Of a DNA stretch of 64,000 nucleotides, positions 1 through 10,076 are shown one piece after another (position 1 is the stretch's first letter; each line of letters starts with the position of its first letter). The position numbers were made by a program, and so were the translations under genes. Source of the DNA: Vicia villosa (taxonomy: Eukaryota > Streptophyta > Magnoliopsida > Fabales > Fabaceae); NCBI RefSeq assembly GCF_029867415.1, contig NC_081183.1:37964655-38028654 (forward strand), given 5' to 3'. Under the pieces are notes generated by a model, which saw nothing but the letters and a program-made list of their open reading frames with translations, did not search any database and was not told the origin of the DNA.

Positions 1-114
1 AGAATTGCATCAGAAAATTTTATGGGTTGTGAATCAACTTGGCATTCACTGTAAGAAAATATCGCCTAATTATTCTTCTCTTGTTTCTTATATACTTCAA
101 CAAGCTCACGTGTG

Positions 115-327
115 TCATTTATTTTTCTCCCTTATGTTTAGTAGCAAAGCCGAATTAGGCATTGAGTTAACAACTTCATGATTTGATGTTGATTCATTAA
201 GAACATTATTTTGAACTACAATATCAGTAGTCAAAGCTTGTGAATCAAAATCATGCAGCTTTGATTTTTTCTTCCCAACTTTAGGCTTTCTATTCTTAAC
301 ATCTATTTCTTCTATTGATGTCTTCAA
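115..327 (-). CDS. Hypothetical coding-like exon, 70 codons
   Basis: This short minus-strand frame starts MKTSIEEIDVKNRK and has a Lys/Arg-rich stretch (RKPKVGKKKSK), which could be a nuclear localisation signal. It continues with NNVLNESTSNHEVVNSM and ends NIREKNK before a stop. The segment NNVxNExTSxxxVVNSMxNSA recurs on the plus strand at about 557-640, so the similarity is at peptide level and not chance composition. That supports former coding, in an inverted duplication. The family is unknown. It could be a terminal exon of a repeat-containing plant gene or part of a DNA transposon. Gene status is weakly supported. Confidence 0.3.
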   Translation of the reverse strand: MKTSIEEIDVKNRKPKVGKKKSKLHDFDSQALTTDIVVQNNVLNESTSNHEVVNSMPNSALLLNIREKNK

Positions 328-518
328 AAAAAGCCTTATTTTTTGTTAATCATATTGCAATTTAATAGTATTTAACAGCCATAGAATGAATTAAAATAAA
401 TCAACCAAATCACATTAATGCAAAAAAAAAAAAAAATACTTGTAGATGACTAGCAACTTGCAGACTAGTCAAGCCAGGCACATTCATGAGCTTAGTAATC
501 TTTTTGGACAACCACAGA

Positions 519-656
519 GTGTGATAACATCTCTAGAGCACAACCTTTGAATACTGATGATACTTCTGTTGAAAATAATGTTCCTAATGAAACATCAACA
601 AGTCTTAAAGTTGTTAACTCAATGTCTAATTCAGCCATAGAGTGTGACAATGGTTC
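519..656 (+). pseudogene. Coding-like repeat interrupted by the Tork insertion
   Basis: This plus-strand frame is open and contains ECDN twice about 40 codons apart, with NNVPNETSTSLKVVNSM between them. It matches the peptide encoded on the opposite strand at 115-327. The Tork LTR begins directly after the second ECDNG. Right of the Tork element, the sequence from 21123 encodes residues resembling those that follow the first ECDN (compare AQPLNT with AEPLTE), then meets a stop. A repeat-bearing exon therefore appears to have been split by the retrotransposon. The parent gene is not identified. Confidence 0.35.
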
Positions 657-1092
657 TGTTGTGAAAAACGATGTCAAGAACAAATTATAATAGGAATTAG
701 GGAAGATAAGAAGAACACAAGAATTGGTTATAACTGCTATTCTTTTACTTTCTCTTCAAACAAGATTACAAGTTTACAAGAATAACAAATAACCTCTCTC
801 ACCCTAAATTTGGATTTGCAGCTTAGCAATGATGAGAGACTAGTATGCTATTTATAATAAAACCTAACATACTAACTAATGGGCTTTTTTCCACAAGGCC
901 CATTACACAAGCCAACTTAATAAACAAGCTGACTTAACAAATTAGGGTTTAAACACTAAAACCTAATTTAACATGCTAACAACCCTAGCATCTTCGACAC
1001 AAGCATGTGAACAACCTTCGACTTCATGCTTAATCCTGTCGAACCAAGAAGCTACCCTTCGACCATACTAGAGTTCGATCCAATATCCCACA
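657..1092 (-). repeat. Tork 3' LTR (436 bp)
   Basis: It has TG...CA ends and matches 20687-21122 over its full 436 bp with only a handful of differences seen by eye (about 1%). The minus-strand polypurine tract lies at 1093-1106, just inside the element, which sets the orientation. Confidence 0.93.
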
Positions 1093-1162
1093 AATCTCCA
1101 CCTTGGACCTAACTCTACAACATCAAGGGAACAAACTAGCTTTCTTCATGCAGCTTTATCAA

Positions 1163-1681
1163 CTACATACAGTGGAAAAACTTGCAACTCGGCAATGTCT
1201 TGGTGATCATATCAGCATCATTGTCTTCAGTCGAAACCTTCAGCACTTGGACTTCTCCATGCTCGATTACTCCTCTGACAAAATGCAGCCTCACATCAAT
1301 GTGCTTAGTTCTCTCATGATAGGCTGAATTCTTCGACGGGTGTATTGCACTTTGACTATCACATTTAACAGTGATACCTCGACCTTGAAGTTTCAGCTCC
1401 TTCGCAAAACCTTCAAGCCACAATGCTTCTTTCACAGCTTCAGTTAGGGCAATATAATCCGCTTCAGTGGTTGATAGAGCAACAACTTTTTGAAGTGTTG
1501 CTTTCCAACTAATTGCAGTGCCAAACATAGTGAAAACATATCCAGAAATAGATTTTCTAGAATCCATACAACCTGCATAGTCAGAGTCGACATATCCTTC
1601 AATTGCTGTTTTACTATCTTCACCCAAGGCTCCACCAAAAATTAGGACTCTGTTCAGAGACCCATTTATGTACCTTAAAAT
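1163..1681 (-). pseudogene. Copia RNase H domain (Tork)
   Basis: This is the C-terminal RNase H of the Tork polyprotein, in the same frame as the RT at 1682-2552. Visible marks are GYVDSDYAGC (first catalytic Asp), STTEADYIAL (catalytic Glu region), KCDSQSAI (catalytic Asp) and the Copia signature RTKHIDVRLHFVR. RNase H degrades the RNA template during reverse transcription. The frame is cut from RT by a TGA at 1682-1684, where related polyproteins carry Trp before ILRYING. It ends at a TAG at 1163-1165, just after the KFFHCM segment near the natural C-terminus. It is non-functional as it stands. Confidence 0.9.
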
Positions 1682-2552
1682 TCACTTCAATGCTTGCCAG
1701 TGAGCCTTTCCAGGGTTCGCCATGTACCTGCTTACAAGACTTACTGCATATGCTATGTCGGGTCTAGTACAGACCATAGCATACATCAAAGAACCAACTA
1801 TATTAGCATATGGGATGCTATTCATATAGGCTCTTTCGACATCACTACTGGGACACTGATCAATACTCAACTTGAATTGAGGGTTTGTTGGAGTCACAAC
1901 TGGCTTCGAATTCGACATACCAAAATTTTCGAGAATCTTCCGTAGATATGCCTCTTGAGATAAGCATAACTTTGACTTCTTTCTATCTCTTCGAATGTTA
2001 ATTCCAAGAATCCCGGAAGCAACTCCCAGATCCTTCATATCGAACTCCTTATTGAGTTCAACCTTCACCCTCGTCACATCTTCAACATTGTTGCTTGCTA
2101 TGAGAATATCATCCATATAAAGCAACAAAATAACAAATGAATTACCAGGTCGAAATCTAACGTAAACACATTGGTCGAACTGACTTCTAATGAAACTTAT
2201 GCGTGCCATGAACCTGTCGAATCTCCTATTCCATTGTCGAGGAGATTGTTTCAGCCCATACAAAGATCTCTTTAACTTGCACACATAATCTTCCCTCCCC
2301 TTTTCGACATACCCTTCAGGTTGCCTCATCAGGATCGTTTCATCTAGATCACCATACAAGAACGCAGTCTTCACATCCATCTGTTCCAGTTCAAGATCGA
2401 ACTGTGCCACCATGGCAAGCAACATTCGAATGGACCTATGCTTCACAACAGGAGAAAACTCATCATTGAAGTCGACACCTTCTTTCTGAGTGAAACCCCT
2501 TGCAACTAACCTTGCCTTGTATCTTTTTGACGTCACTCCTTCAATTCCTTCC
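1682..2552 (-). pseudogene. Copia reverse transcriptase domain (Tork)
   Basis: The RT domain includes YKARLVARGFTQ, the DVKTAFLYGDL palm motif, LYGLKQSPRQWN and the catalytic LLYMDDILIAS, then the connection region ending RPDIAYAVSLVSRYM. It would copy element RNA into cDNA. The N-terminal part of the domain is on the far side of the nested Ogre-like element at 13276-13388; the frame resumes in phase once the 5-bp target duplication is allowed for. A TGA at 1682-1684 ends the frame before RNase H. The catalytic YMDD is intact, so the lesion is recent or was inherited from a defective template. Confidence 0.93.
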
Positions 2553-5500
2553 TGTAGCGGGGAAAATCTGATATCGAAGCCATAGGATTGACTCGAATCA
2601 ATATTTCAGTGAAAGTCGCCACCGCGCTTTATTGTTTCCAAAGGAAAAGGGAAAAGAACGAATAAAACCCAAAGTTTGTTTTTTTAAAATAAAAAAGAAG
2701 AGATATTAGGTACGGGTGTTGTTTATACAAGGGGAAGGTTTTAAGCACCCCTCATATCTGTGGTATTCCACAGGAACCTTTTTGAAAATCTGTGTCGTGT
2801 GTGTGCTAAAAAGGGTTTGTTTTATTTTTAAAATAAGCTCGGCAAGACATTAAGCCTTGTGCCTACATACCTCCTCGGTGCAATGGAGAAGTCAGAGCTA
2901 ATGTAGTTCCGCTTAAAGGGAAAACGTTTAAAAACGAATAAACACTTTATCGTCGTCGGAGAGAAATACTCAGCCGTGGATTTTGAGCATGAGAACTAAT
3001 AAGTTCTTTGCATCGCAAATGAAAGAAGGGCTCCAACTGGGATAGAAATCAACGAGTATACCACTAGCTCTCTCACGCGGAAAAGATCTCATTATATCAA
3101 TCAATTTCAAAATCGTAGGGGTATCGCTACTCGTTTTGACAATTAGTCGTGTCTAAACTTTTTGAAGAAAAAGGCCACTAAGGGCAAAAGATATTTTTAA
3201 AGAAAAGGTTTTGAAAAGGTTTGCAAACATAAGAATATTTTGGAAAAAGGGAGAAGATTTTGAAAATTAAAGAAGGGGAGGAGATGAAAGGCTAGCCTAT
3301 TGCGTAAAATAAAAGCTAAGGAAAGAAACGCTCTAACCGAAATAAGAAGCCAACACTTGACATTATGAGTCAAGGTAGATTTCCCATCCTTTGGATTTAT
3401 CAATACCAAACCATCACATTATCACTTGGGGATCCAGATGAATTTATTATCTTAGCACCACTTTGCATTAAGCACATGAAAATTCTGACGAAAATCGGGC
3501 AGAGTAACGGCTGTTTTCGGGTAAAATCCTTATTTCAATGCCTTGGAATTAACCATCAAGGGCTTTCAAGGAAATACCTGCACATACAAACAGACAACAA
3601 TCCAATGCCAGACAGACAGAATAACAGTAGAGTAACAGTATCATAAGGGTCCAGAGGTACTAACTCCATAAGTCTGAATCTCCAAAATGCTAGGGATAGT
3701 AACCAATAGTCCAAAAGAGAGCCTTAAGTGTTTTTTAGATTTTCGTTATTTATTAGTGTTTTAGCATAAAAGTAAAGTATGGTCCAAGTGGACAAAAGAA
3801 AAATAACGGAAACATAAACATATGTCCAAATGGACAAAGAGAGAATAGCGGAATATAAACGTCCAAATGGACAAAAGAAAAATAGCGGAATGTAAATATG
3901 ATGAAATGATAAAATAAAGAGATAAAGCGAGAAATATAAAGAGCGGTATAATAAAATGCGGAAATTAAAGTTATTTGTTAGATGTTAAAGATAACCATCT
4001 TGAAACTTGTCAAGTATGTTATCAAAGTTAGTAAGAAAGATCGATGGTGAGTGAAGGATGTTCTCGGATTTAAATTCAATGGAACTTTATCAGAAGCTTG
4101 ATAAAATCATAGCGACTACACGATAAATCTCCATAAGTCTTAAATCAACCGCATACAATTCTCTTCCATATTTGATCTTTTTTATTCGGGACACGAAATA
4201 TTGCGCTATGTTAAGCAAATCGCCAAGTGATTTATGTAGAAATCACCCTACAACGAGGCCGGTCAAAACTTTGTGTGCTAATGCATGCGGGAGAAGCGAT
4301 ATGTAGATCACTCTCCGAAAGCAATACCGCACGAAAAGAAAATAGGTAACGATCTAGTCTTTACCAAGAATCCATAAGAATTCTCAAGGTGTTAAGACTT
4401 TCATCGATCAAAAGAAAAAAAGGAGAAGAAGAAGATAAAATGCATAAAGTAAAGTCAACTCACACTATCATTAATATCATTCATCTAATATTATGGATTT
4501 GGTCCTTTCAAACCTATCAACATCCTAGATCCAATGATATTAATGAAATGGAGGAAGTAGGAAGCCAAAACAAGCATAAAAAAGGCAAAAAACCACATTC
4601 TGCCAGCAGGAAATCGATTTACCTCTGTAGGAAATCGATTTCCTGAGTGCAGAGTTCAAATTTTGAAAAAAAATAAGGTGGAAATTGATTTCCTATAGAG
4701 GGAAATCGATTTCCTGCACGCAGCATTCAAAAAATCAGCATTAGGAGGCATAAAACTTGACTTAAGCAAACATACAAACACCTTACGATCACACATCAAT
4801 TGGAGCACGAATTTTCCATCAATTCACCATCAAATAGGACCAATATAGCATCAAATATGCATCACACACAAACACAAAAGAATCACATTATGATAGATGA
4901 AAAAGGATGAAGAAAATTACCAAATCTTGAACAAAACTTAGATCTACTTCAAGAATCACCAACACAAATCTTGATCTCTCAACAATTGAAGAAAAAGAGT
5001 GAAATGGATGGTGGTTTAGCTCAAAGTTTGTGAGGTTCAAGATGTGACTCACAAACTTTATGAAAGAAAAAGAGCTTTGGTGAATTTGGTAAGGATGAGG
5101 AGAGAAATTGCAAGGGGTTTTTTGGCTCTCAAAGCTTGAGAAATGAATTTGCAAGAACTTTTTTGGCTATCAAAAGCTTGAGAAATGAGGGAGTAGAGAC
5201 CTCTATTTATAGGATGGGAGCAAGAGTCGTGGCAATTTGGTCTTTTTGCATTTGGTAATTAATTTGTGTTTAATTGGTGTTTAAATGGTATTTAAATGGT
5301 AAAATTGGTATTTAAATGGTAAAATGGTATTTAAATGGTAAAATGAAGGGAATTAATTTTGGTGAGGTGGAAAATTGGTAAAATGACAAAAATGATCAAA
5401 GAAAATTGGTGCCAAAATGATGTCATGCTTCCCTCCTTATATTTTTTGAATTTCGCCCCAGGGAAATCGATTTCCCTCATAGGTAAATCGATTTCCATAG

Positions 5501-5744
5501 TGAAATCTTCAAAAATCCGTTTTCTTGCACTGTTTTGATTTCTGCCCGATCTTTTACCTGTAAAATATGAACAAAAGAGACAAAATACATATTTTTGGAT
5601 TTTGGTTAGTATAAAACAAATAAAAAGCTAAAAGTGCTTGATGATTCCTTTCAAAGACAAACTGATACCTCAAGATTGTGATCTTGATTGATGATTGAAA
5701 TGCAAATGATGTATGATCTTAGGGTAAAAAATTGGGGTATGACA
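2553..5744 (-). repeat. Ogre-like 3' LTR (3192 bp)
   Basis: Direct repeat of 10077-13270; differences seen by eye are scattered and near 1%. It contains clusters of the palindrome GGAAATCGATTTCC at 4607-4720 and 5461-5500, and short tandem TTTAAATGGTA units near 5280-5345. Open frames within it (for example 3365-3646) recur in the other LTR but look like no protein. Confidence 0.95.
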
Positions 5745-6019
5745 GATGCCCCTATTTAAGTTTCTTCTATCCGGAGATGTGAGGGTTAAAATCCTCAGCT
5801 CGACGTAATTGAAGAGACTTAAATATAAAACACACAATTTTTAAACTTAAGGTATGATGCGATGCTAATGGATGCATCAAGTATGATTATAGAATAGAGA
5901 GGAGTATAACACCACTGGGGAGATAAGAAAGGATTCCACTAGGGAAAAGGTATACGTCATCTAGGAATAGAATCAGACTTCACAAAAGAAAGAAACAGTC
6001 GACAGAAGCTTTCAAGATA

Positions 6020-6480
6020 AAACATGATTGAACTTCGAGAAGATAATATCTGAGGCCTACATGAATGTGGCTACATCAAATGAATATCAAGGTAAAACAT
6101 GATTGGACAACATCAAATGACAACCAAGGTAAAACGTGATTGGGCAACATCGAATGACAATCAAGGTAAAACATGATTGGATATCGTCAAAGGATAATCA
6201 AGGTAAAACATGATTGGATAATCATCAACGGACAATCAAGGTAAAACATGATTAGATAATCATCACAGGTCCATCAAGGTAAAACATGATTGGATGTCAT
6301 TAAGGGATAATCAAGGTAAAACATGATTGGATAACATCAAATGACAATCAAGATAAAACATGATGGAAGGTAACCAAGATAAAACATGGTCGAAAGTGAT
6401 CAAGATAAAGCATGATCAGAGACAATCAAGATAAAACATGATTGAAGGGAAACAAGATAAAACATGGTGTAAATCTTTCA
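6020..6480. repeat. Tandem minisatellite in Ogre-like 3' UTR
   Basis: About a dozen degenerate units of roughly 30-38 bp share the core AAGGTAAAACATGATTGGAT, separated by variable CATCAAATGACAATC-like spacers. Units at the right edge are shorter and more diverged (AAGATAAAACATGGT). Arrays in this position are a known trait of Tat/Ogre elements and can seed satellite DNA. Confidence 0.88.
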
Positions 6481-7844
6481 GGAATGACACTAAAAGAAGA
6501 GAAAGAAATCATAACATCCAGGAATGGCCCTAAATGAAGAAAGGATACATCAAGGAACAACAATAGACGGACAAGACAAACAAGTATCTGTTTTGGATAG
6601 GTGCCAAGTAAGTTGGACTTTGATCTCAAGGTGAAGATGTTGATAGCAACAGGACCTCGGAAAATGCAAATGAGTATGAAATTTATTTCAATGCATGATG
6701 TTGAATTTTTCTATGCATGATATATGATCAATGCAATGCAATTGTTTGTGGCAACTGAGGGAGACTCTTTTGTGAGGCAAGATTAAAACCCTGATTCCTC
6801 AACACGAGAACTCTGCCAACTCTGCTTGGGAAGAAGATGCTTAAACACACTTCTATTACACCGGTAACTATATCAAAACGATGATCCTTTGAGAAGGGCT
6901 GATAAAACTGCTTGGGGATTGCTGAAGAAGATTGCCCCTGATTGAGTGATTGTTGTAAGTTAACCGATCATGGCTTCATTTGAACTGTATTGGGGATGAA
7001 CTGATCATGGCTTCAATTCTTGAAATGCATGTTGGGATGGCTTGCCCCAGTATAAGTCTTGAAAGGATGTTCTGATCAACAAATCTTGAATAAACATCTG
7101 AACAACAGGATCTTGAAGTAACGTGCCCCTGATAGGATCACTGATCAAGTTTCTCGACTGTTTGAACTTCCTGAAATATGAGTGCTTACTTGCAAATAAA
7201 ATGTTCATTCAAGAATGGCAATTTTAATGCAATGCTCAAAGCATATTTTTGAAATCAAAGTCATTATTGAAATGATATTATTGATGTAAAGCAAATGGAA
7301 TCACTGGTCAAAACATAAAGGTTAAGACATTCAAAGTGAAAGGTAAAGCAAAGGTATGATATCAAAACAAATGATTAGCAAATATCATGGGAGTCAGCTT
7401 ACGCAACCTTGTTGTAGTATGCTTTCAAACAAACCTTGCTTCAATTAGGTCTTTTAAAGGTTGTAACGTGGCCTGGTTCACGGTTTTAGAAACAAAGGAT
7501 ATAAGGCTCAAAATTTTTGTAACCCACCCCATCTTCGTGATGATCTCCAGTCCTAAAACTCAGTTAATTCAGCTTATGCATTCAGGTTCCAAGAGGCTTC
7601 TGGAATTGCACCTTTGTAATGATGATAGCTCACAAGCAAAGAGAACTTTTGAGATGGCAGTCACTTCTTCCTTTTGATATCACAACATTTTGTTGTTTGA
7701 GGAATTTATTGACTTCTCTTTTTTCATCTTTTTCTTTTGATATCCCTAACTTTTGCCTGAACTGTTTATTTTGAACTTATAGTCAGCGGGATGCCCTTAT
7801 TTTTGCCTAAGTCATTTTTTGGATTTTTGACTTAGCAGGCTTTT

Positions 7845-7847
<3 letters not shown>

Positions 7848-7890
<43 letters not shown>
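7848..7890. repeat. (TA)n microsatellite
   Basis: This is an uninterrupted AT dinucleotide run of about 40 bp within the Ogre-like 3' UTR, following the CTTTTCTTTATATA context. Confidence 0.95.
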
Positions 7891-7894
<4 letters not shown>

Positions 7895-8479
7895 ATACAT
7901 TTTTTTTGAAAGATAGTGACTGCCTTGCTTAATGATTGATGAACTATCATTGGCTTTTGATTGGCATCTCCAACATTTCTTTGATGTATGCGGAGGAAAG
8001 CTTGTGATTGAAACCTTTGTTGAAAGGTGTACTGAATGATTCTCTTAAAATAGAATACACAGCCAAATTAACTGAGAACTACCCTGCCCCAGGTTAAAGA
8101 TGCGGGTTTTTCGTACAGAAAGAAACACCAACTTCGAAGGCTCAGAGGGGTTGACAAGGGATTAACTTCCTTATTTCTCCAGTGTTTGGGAATTGAAACA
8201 ATGCCTGTACATCATCAGCAAAGTTTTATTCGAAAGCATACAGTTCAACAACTTGGGTATTTCGTTGTCATCATCCTCCCTCCAATCTTTGCATAAAACA
8301 CAAGTTTGATAGAGAATAGCAGATGGAAGAAAAAGTTTTGTAAACGAAGGTATAAACATAAACACAGTGGATGTTAATGAATTCAAAATATGCAATGCTC
8401 ATTTCATTAAAATTACCATTCAGAAACAAACAAAGTCTAAAAGTAAACAGCACAATAAAGGAAATACTTAGTGCATAAC

Positions 8480-9011
8480 AGCCTTCTAAATCATGACCTA
8501 CACCACCTTGATGAAACTCACAACAAAGATCAGACTGAAATCCTTTGGAAGGAGGATCTCGAGGAGGAGGCATAGCTCTTGTTGTGATCAACCCTTTATG
8601 GACCAATGTAGGATACAATTCAGTGTATGACATAGGAATAGGATCAAAATGAGTCCTATCGCGATTCTGATCTTGTTTCTGCTTTTTGTTACCTTGAGAA
8701 GGAACAGACAATGGATGTTGATGCAGAGTCCTATGAAGCACTGATTGAGGAAAGCAAACAGGTGTTTCCTTCTCTACTTCAAAATATGAATCACATGACA
8801 TAACATATGGTTTCCCTTGAGTTGGAGTAGCAACAGAAAAGGCTAAAGGAGTATTCACTTGCTTTGTGATAATCGGAGGAATGTTGCCTTCTTTCTTCAA
8901 CAAGACTTGCAGGATTTCCACAATCTGATCCATCTGGCTTTTTAACTGGCTAACCTCTGCTCTTATCAACTCTTGGTCTTGTTGAAGTTCTTCCATACTC
9001 TTCAGATACAT
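8480..9011 (-). pseudogene. Shortened Ogre-type gag remnant
   Basis: A 246-codon minus-strand frame starts MYLKSMEELQQDQELIR. The first 45 residues are a heptad-like coiled coil (RAEVSQLKSQMDQIVEIL), typical of the Ogre gag N-terminus. The second part has PMSYTELYPTLVHKGLIT, a PPP-rich linker and CCEFHQGGVGHDLEGCYAL, a Cys/His cluster matching the C-terminal end of Ogre gag. The large central capsid region is missing, so the frame is an internal-deletion product. Coding similarity stops near 8480, and the last residues of the open frame (down to 8271) are probably untranslated-region sequence. Whether any protein is made is unknown. Confidence 0.7.
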
Positions 9012-10052
9012 GCTTCTAGTTCAATGTGTCGAGGAATCAGCTTGACAGATAAGCAAACCACTCTGAAGATGGAGACAGACGAGAATAAGTTTTCTGGACA
9101 GCCTGGATGTATGTATGCAAATGATGCAATTGCTGTTTTTTGTTTTTTATTTATTTGATTTTCAAGGAATTCAAGTTATTAACTTGTAAACATCAAAACA
9201 TGAAGGAGGTAAATCCTATATTGGATCAAAGCTTTGATCAAGTTATCATCAAGATCAATCATCCATTTTGGTGGATTAAGGTTTTCACCTCATGGACACC
9301 CAAGATCCATTGAGTTTGATGAAACTTATGATGTTTACAAAGAAAGACCTATGAGTTCCTTGGAAATCAAATGAATGCATGGATGTATGGTTTATGCATC
9401 AATCACAATCAAGATCACACATGGTCGCACAAACAGGGTTCAAAGGTTCGACGTCACGAGCATGGAGTCAAAGTTAAGAACCACCCACAAAGGTATGTAC
9501 TAAGGAATTTTGTACCTACCGAACGGGTTCTACAAAGGTTCCCAGAGTTTTCAATCTTCTATCGGATACTACCGGCACGCACAATAGCTCATGGGCGCCA
9601 ATAATATGCCTAAAAAGACCTCGTCTGAGCGTAGCATCGCATGACAACAAGCTCAAATTGGTACTCGAACTTGTTTCTGCGCTACATCCTAAAAGGCTTA
9701 GATGGGTAAAAAGGGTTCTAGGTCATTCAGCTTCTACGGACACTCACTATTGAAAGTAATAGCGTTCTTACGATAGTTCGTAACAACATCTACTACCTTC
9801 CATGAGGCCTCCACTGATTGGGGTTCCACCATATGACGCTCATGCTAAGGATTGCTCCTGACATGCGACTATTGGTCTTACCACCTCCTATCTCAAGTTA
9901 CTCACCAAAGTCTGGGTTAGAACTTTATCTCATCACAGAGGAACCATCGAGCACCAAAAAGGAAAAAGAAAATAAACAAACAAAACACACAATAATATAT
10001 ACAGATAAAACACACAGATAAACAAAAATAGGCTTAACACACTTAAAATTGG
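9012..10052 (-). other. Ogre-like 5' leader
   Basis: This non-coding stretch lies between the primer site and the gag remnant in element orientation. Ogre elements usually carry a separate first ORF here; I see none that I can support. Short plus-strand frames (9371-9604, 9818-10021) have no family features. Confidence 0.6.
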
Positions 10053-10071
10053 ATCCCCAGTGAAGTCGCCA
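10053..10071 (-). promoter_or_regulatory. Primer-binding site, tRNA-Arg type
   Basis: On the minus strand, TGGCGACTTCACTGGGGAT begins five bases inside the 5' LTR end. It is complementary in pattern to the 3' end of plant tRNA-Arg, the primer reported for Ogre elements. It fixes the element as minus-strand. Confidence 0.85.
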
Positions 10072-10076
10072 TTTTC

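Larger units (their letters stand above)
1..656. other. Non-element flanking sequence, unidentified
   Basis: This AT-rich sequence lies left of the first retrotransposon. It contains two coding-like patches in opposite orientation (115-327 minus and about 520-656 plus) that share a peptide pattern, a poly-A run near 421-435, and a phrase at 437-475 resembling the CTTGTAGACTAGT repeats at 21430-21516. No protein family is recognised. It is probably the old insertion target of the Tork element, because the coding-like plus frame resumes past the far LTR at 21123. It could be a fragment of a gene or of a DNA transposon. Confidence 0.5.
5745..8270 (-). other. Ogre-like 3' untranslated region
   Basis: This is the non-coding stretch between the gag remnant and the 3' LTR. 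Next to the LTR on the minus strand is the purine-rich tract at about 5745-5757. It holds the tandem array at 6020-6480, a (TA)n run at 7850-7890, and near 7780-7840 a phrase (GGGATGCCCTTATTTTTGCC) that also occurs in the second Ogre at 43430-43455. That supports common ancestry of the two 3' regions. No coding frame is supported here. Confidence 0.7.

Noticed and set aside
3365..3646. 93-codon frame duplicated at 10890-11171
   Set aside because: The duplication is due to the two LTRs of one element; no protein family features and no reason to expect translation.
4607..5500. Repeated ATCGAT palindromes considered as a CRISPR array
   Set aside because: Spacing is irregular, copies are few and degenerate, and the context is an LTR in a plant genome.
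7387..7677. 96-codon plus frame in the Ogre-like 3' UTR
   Set aside because: Antisense to the element, single occurrence, no domain.
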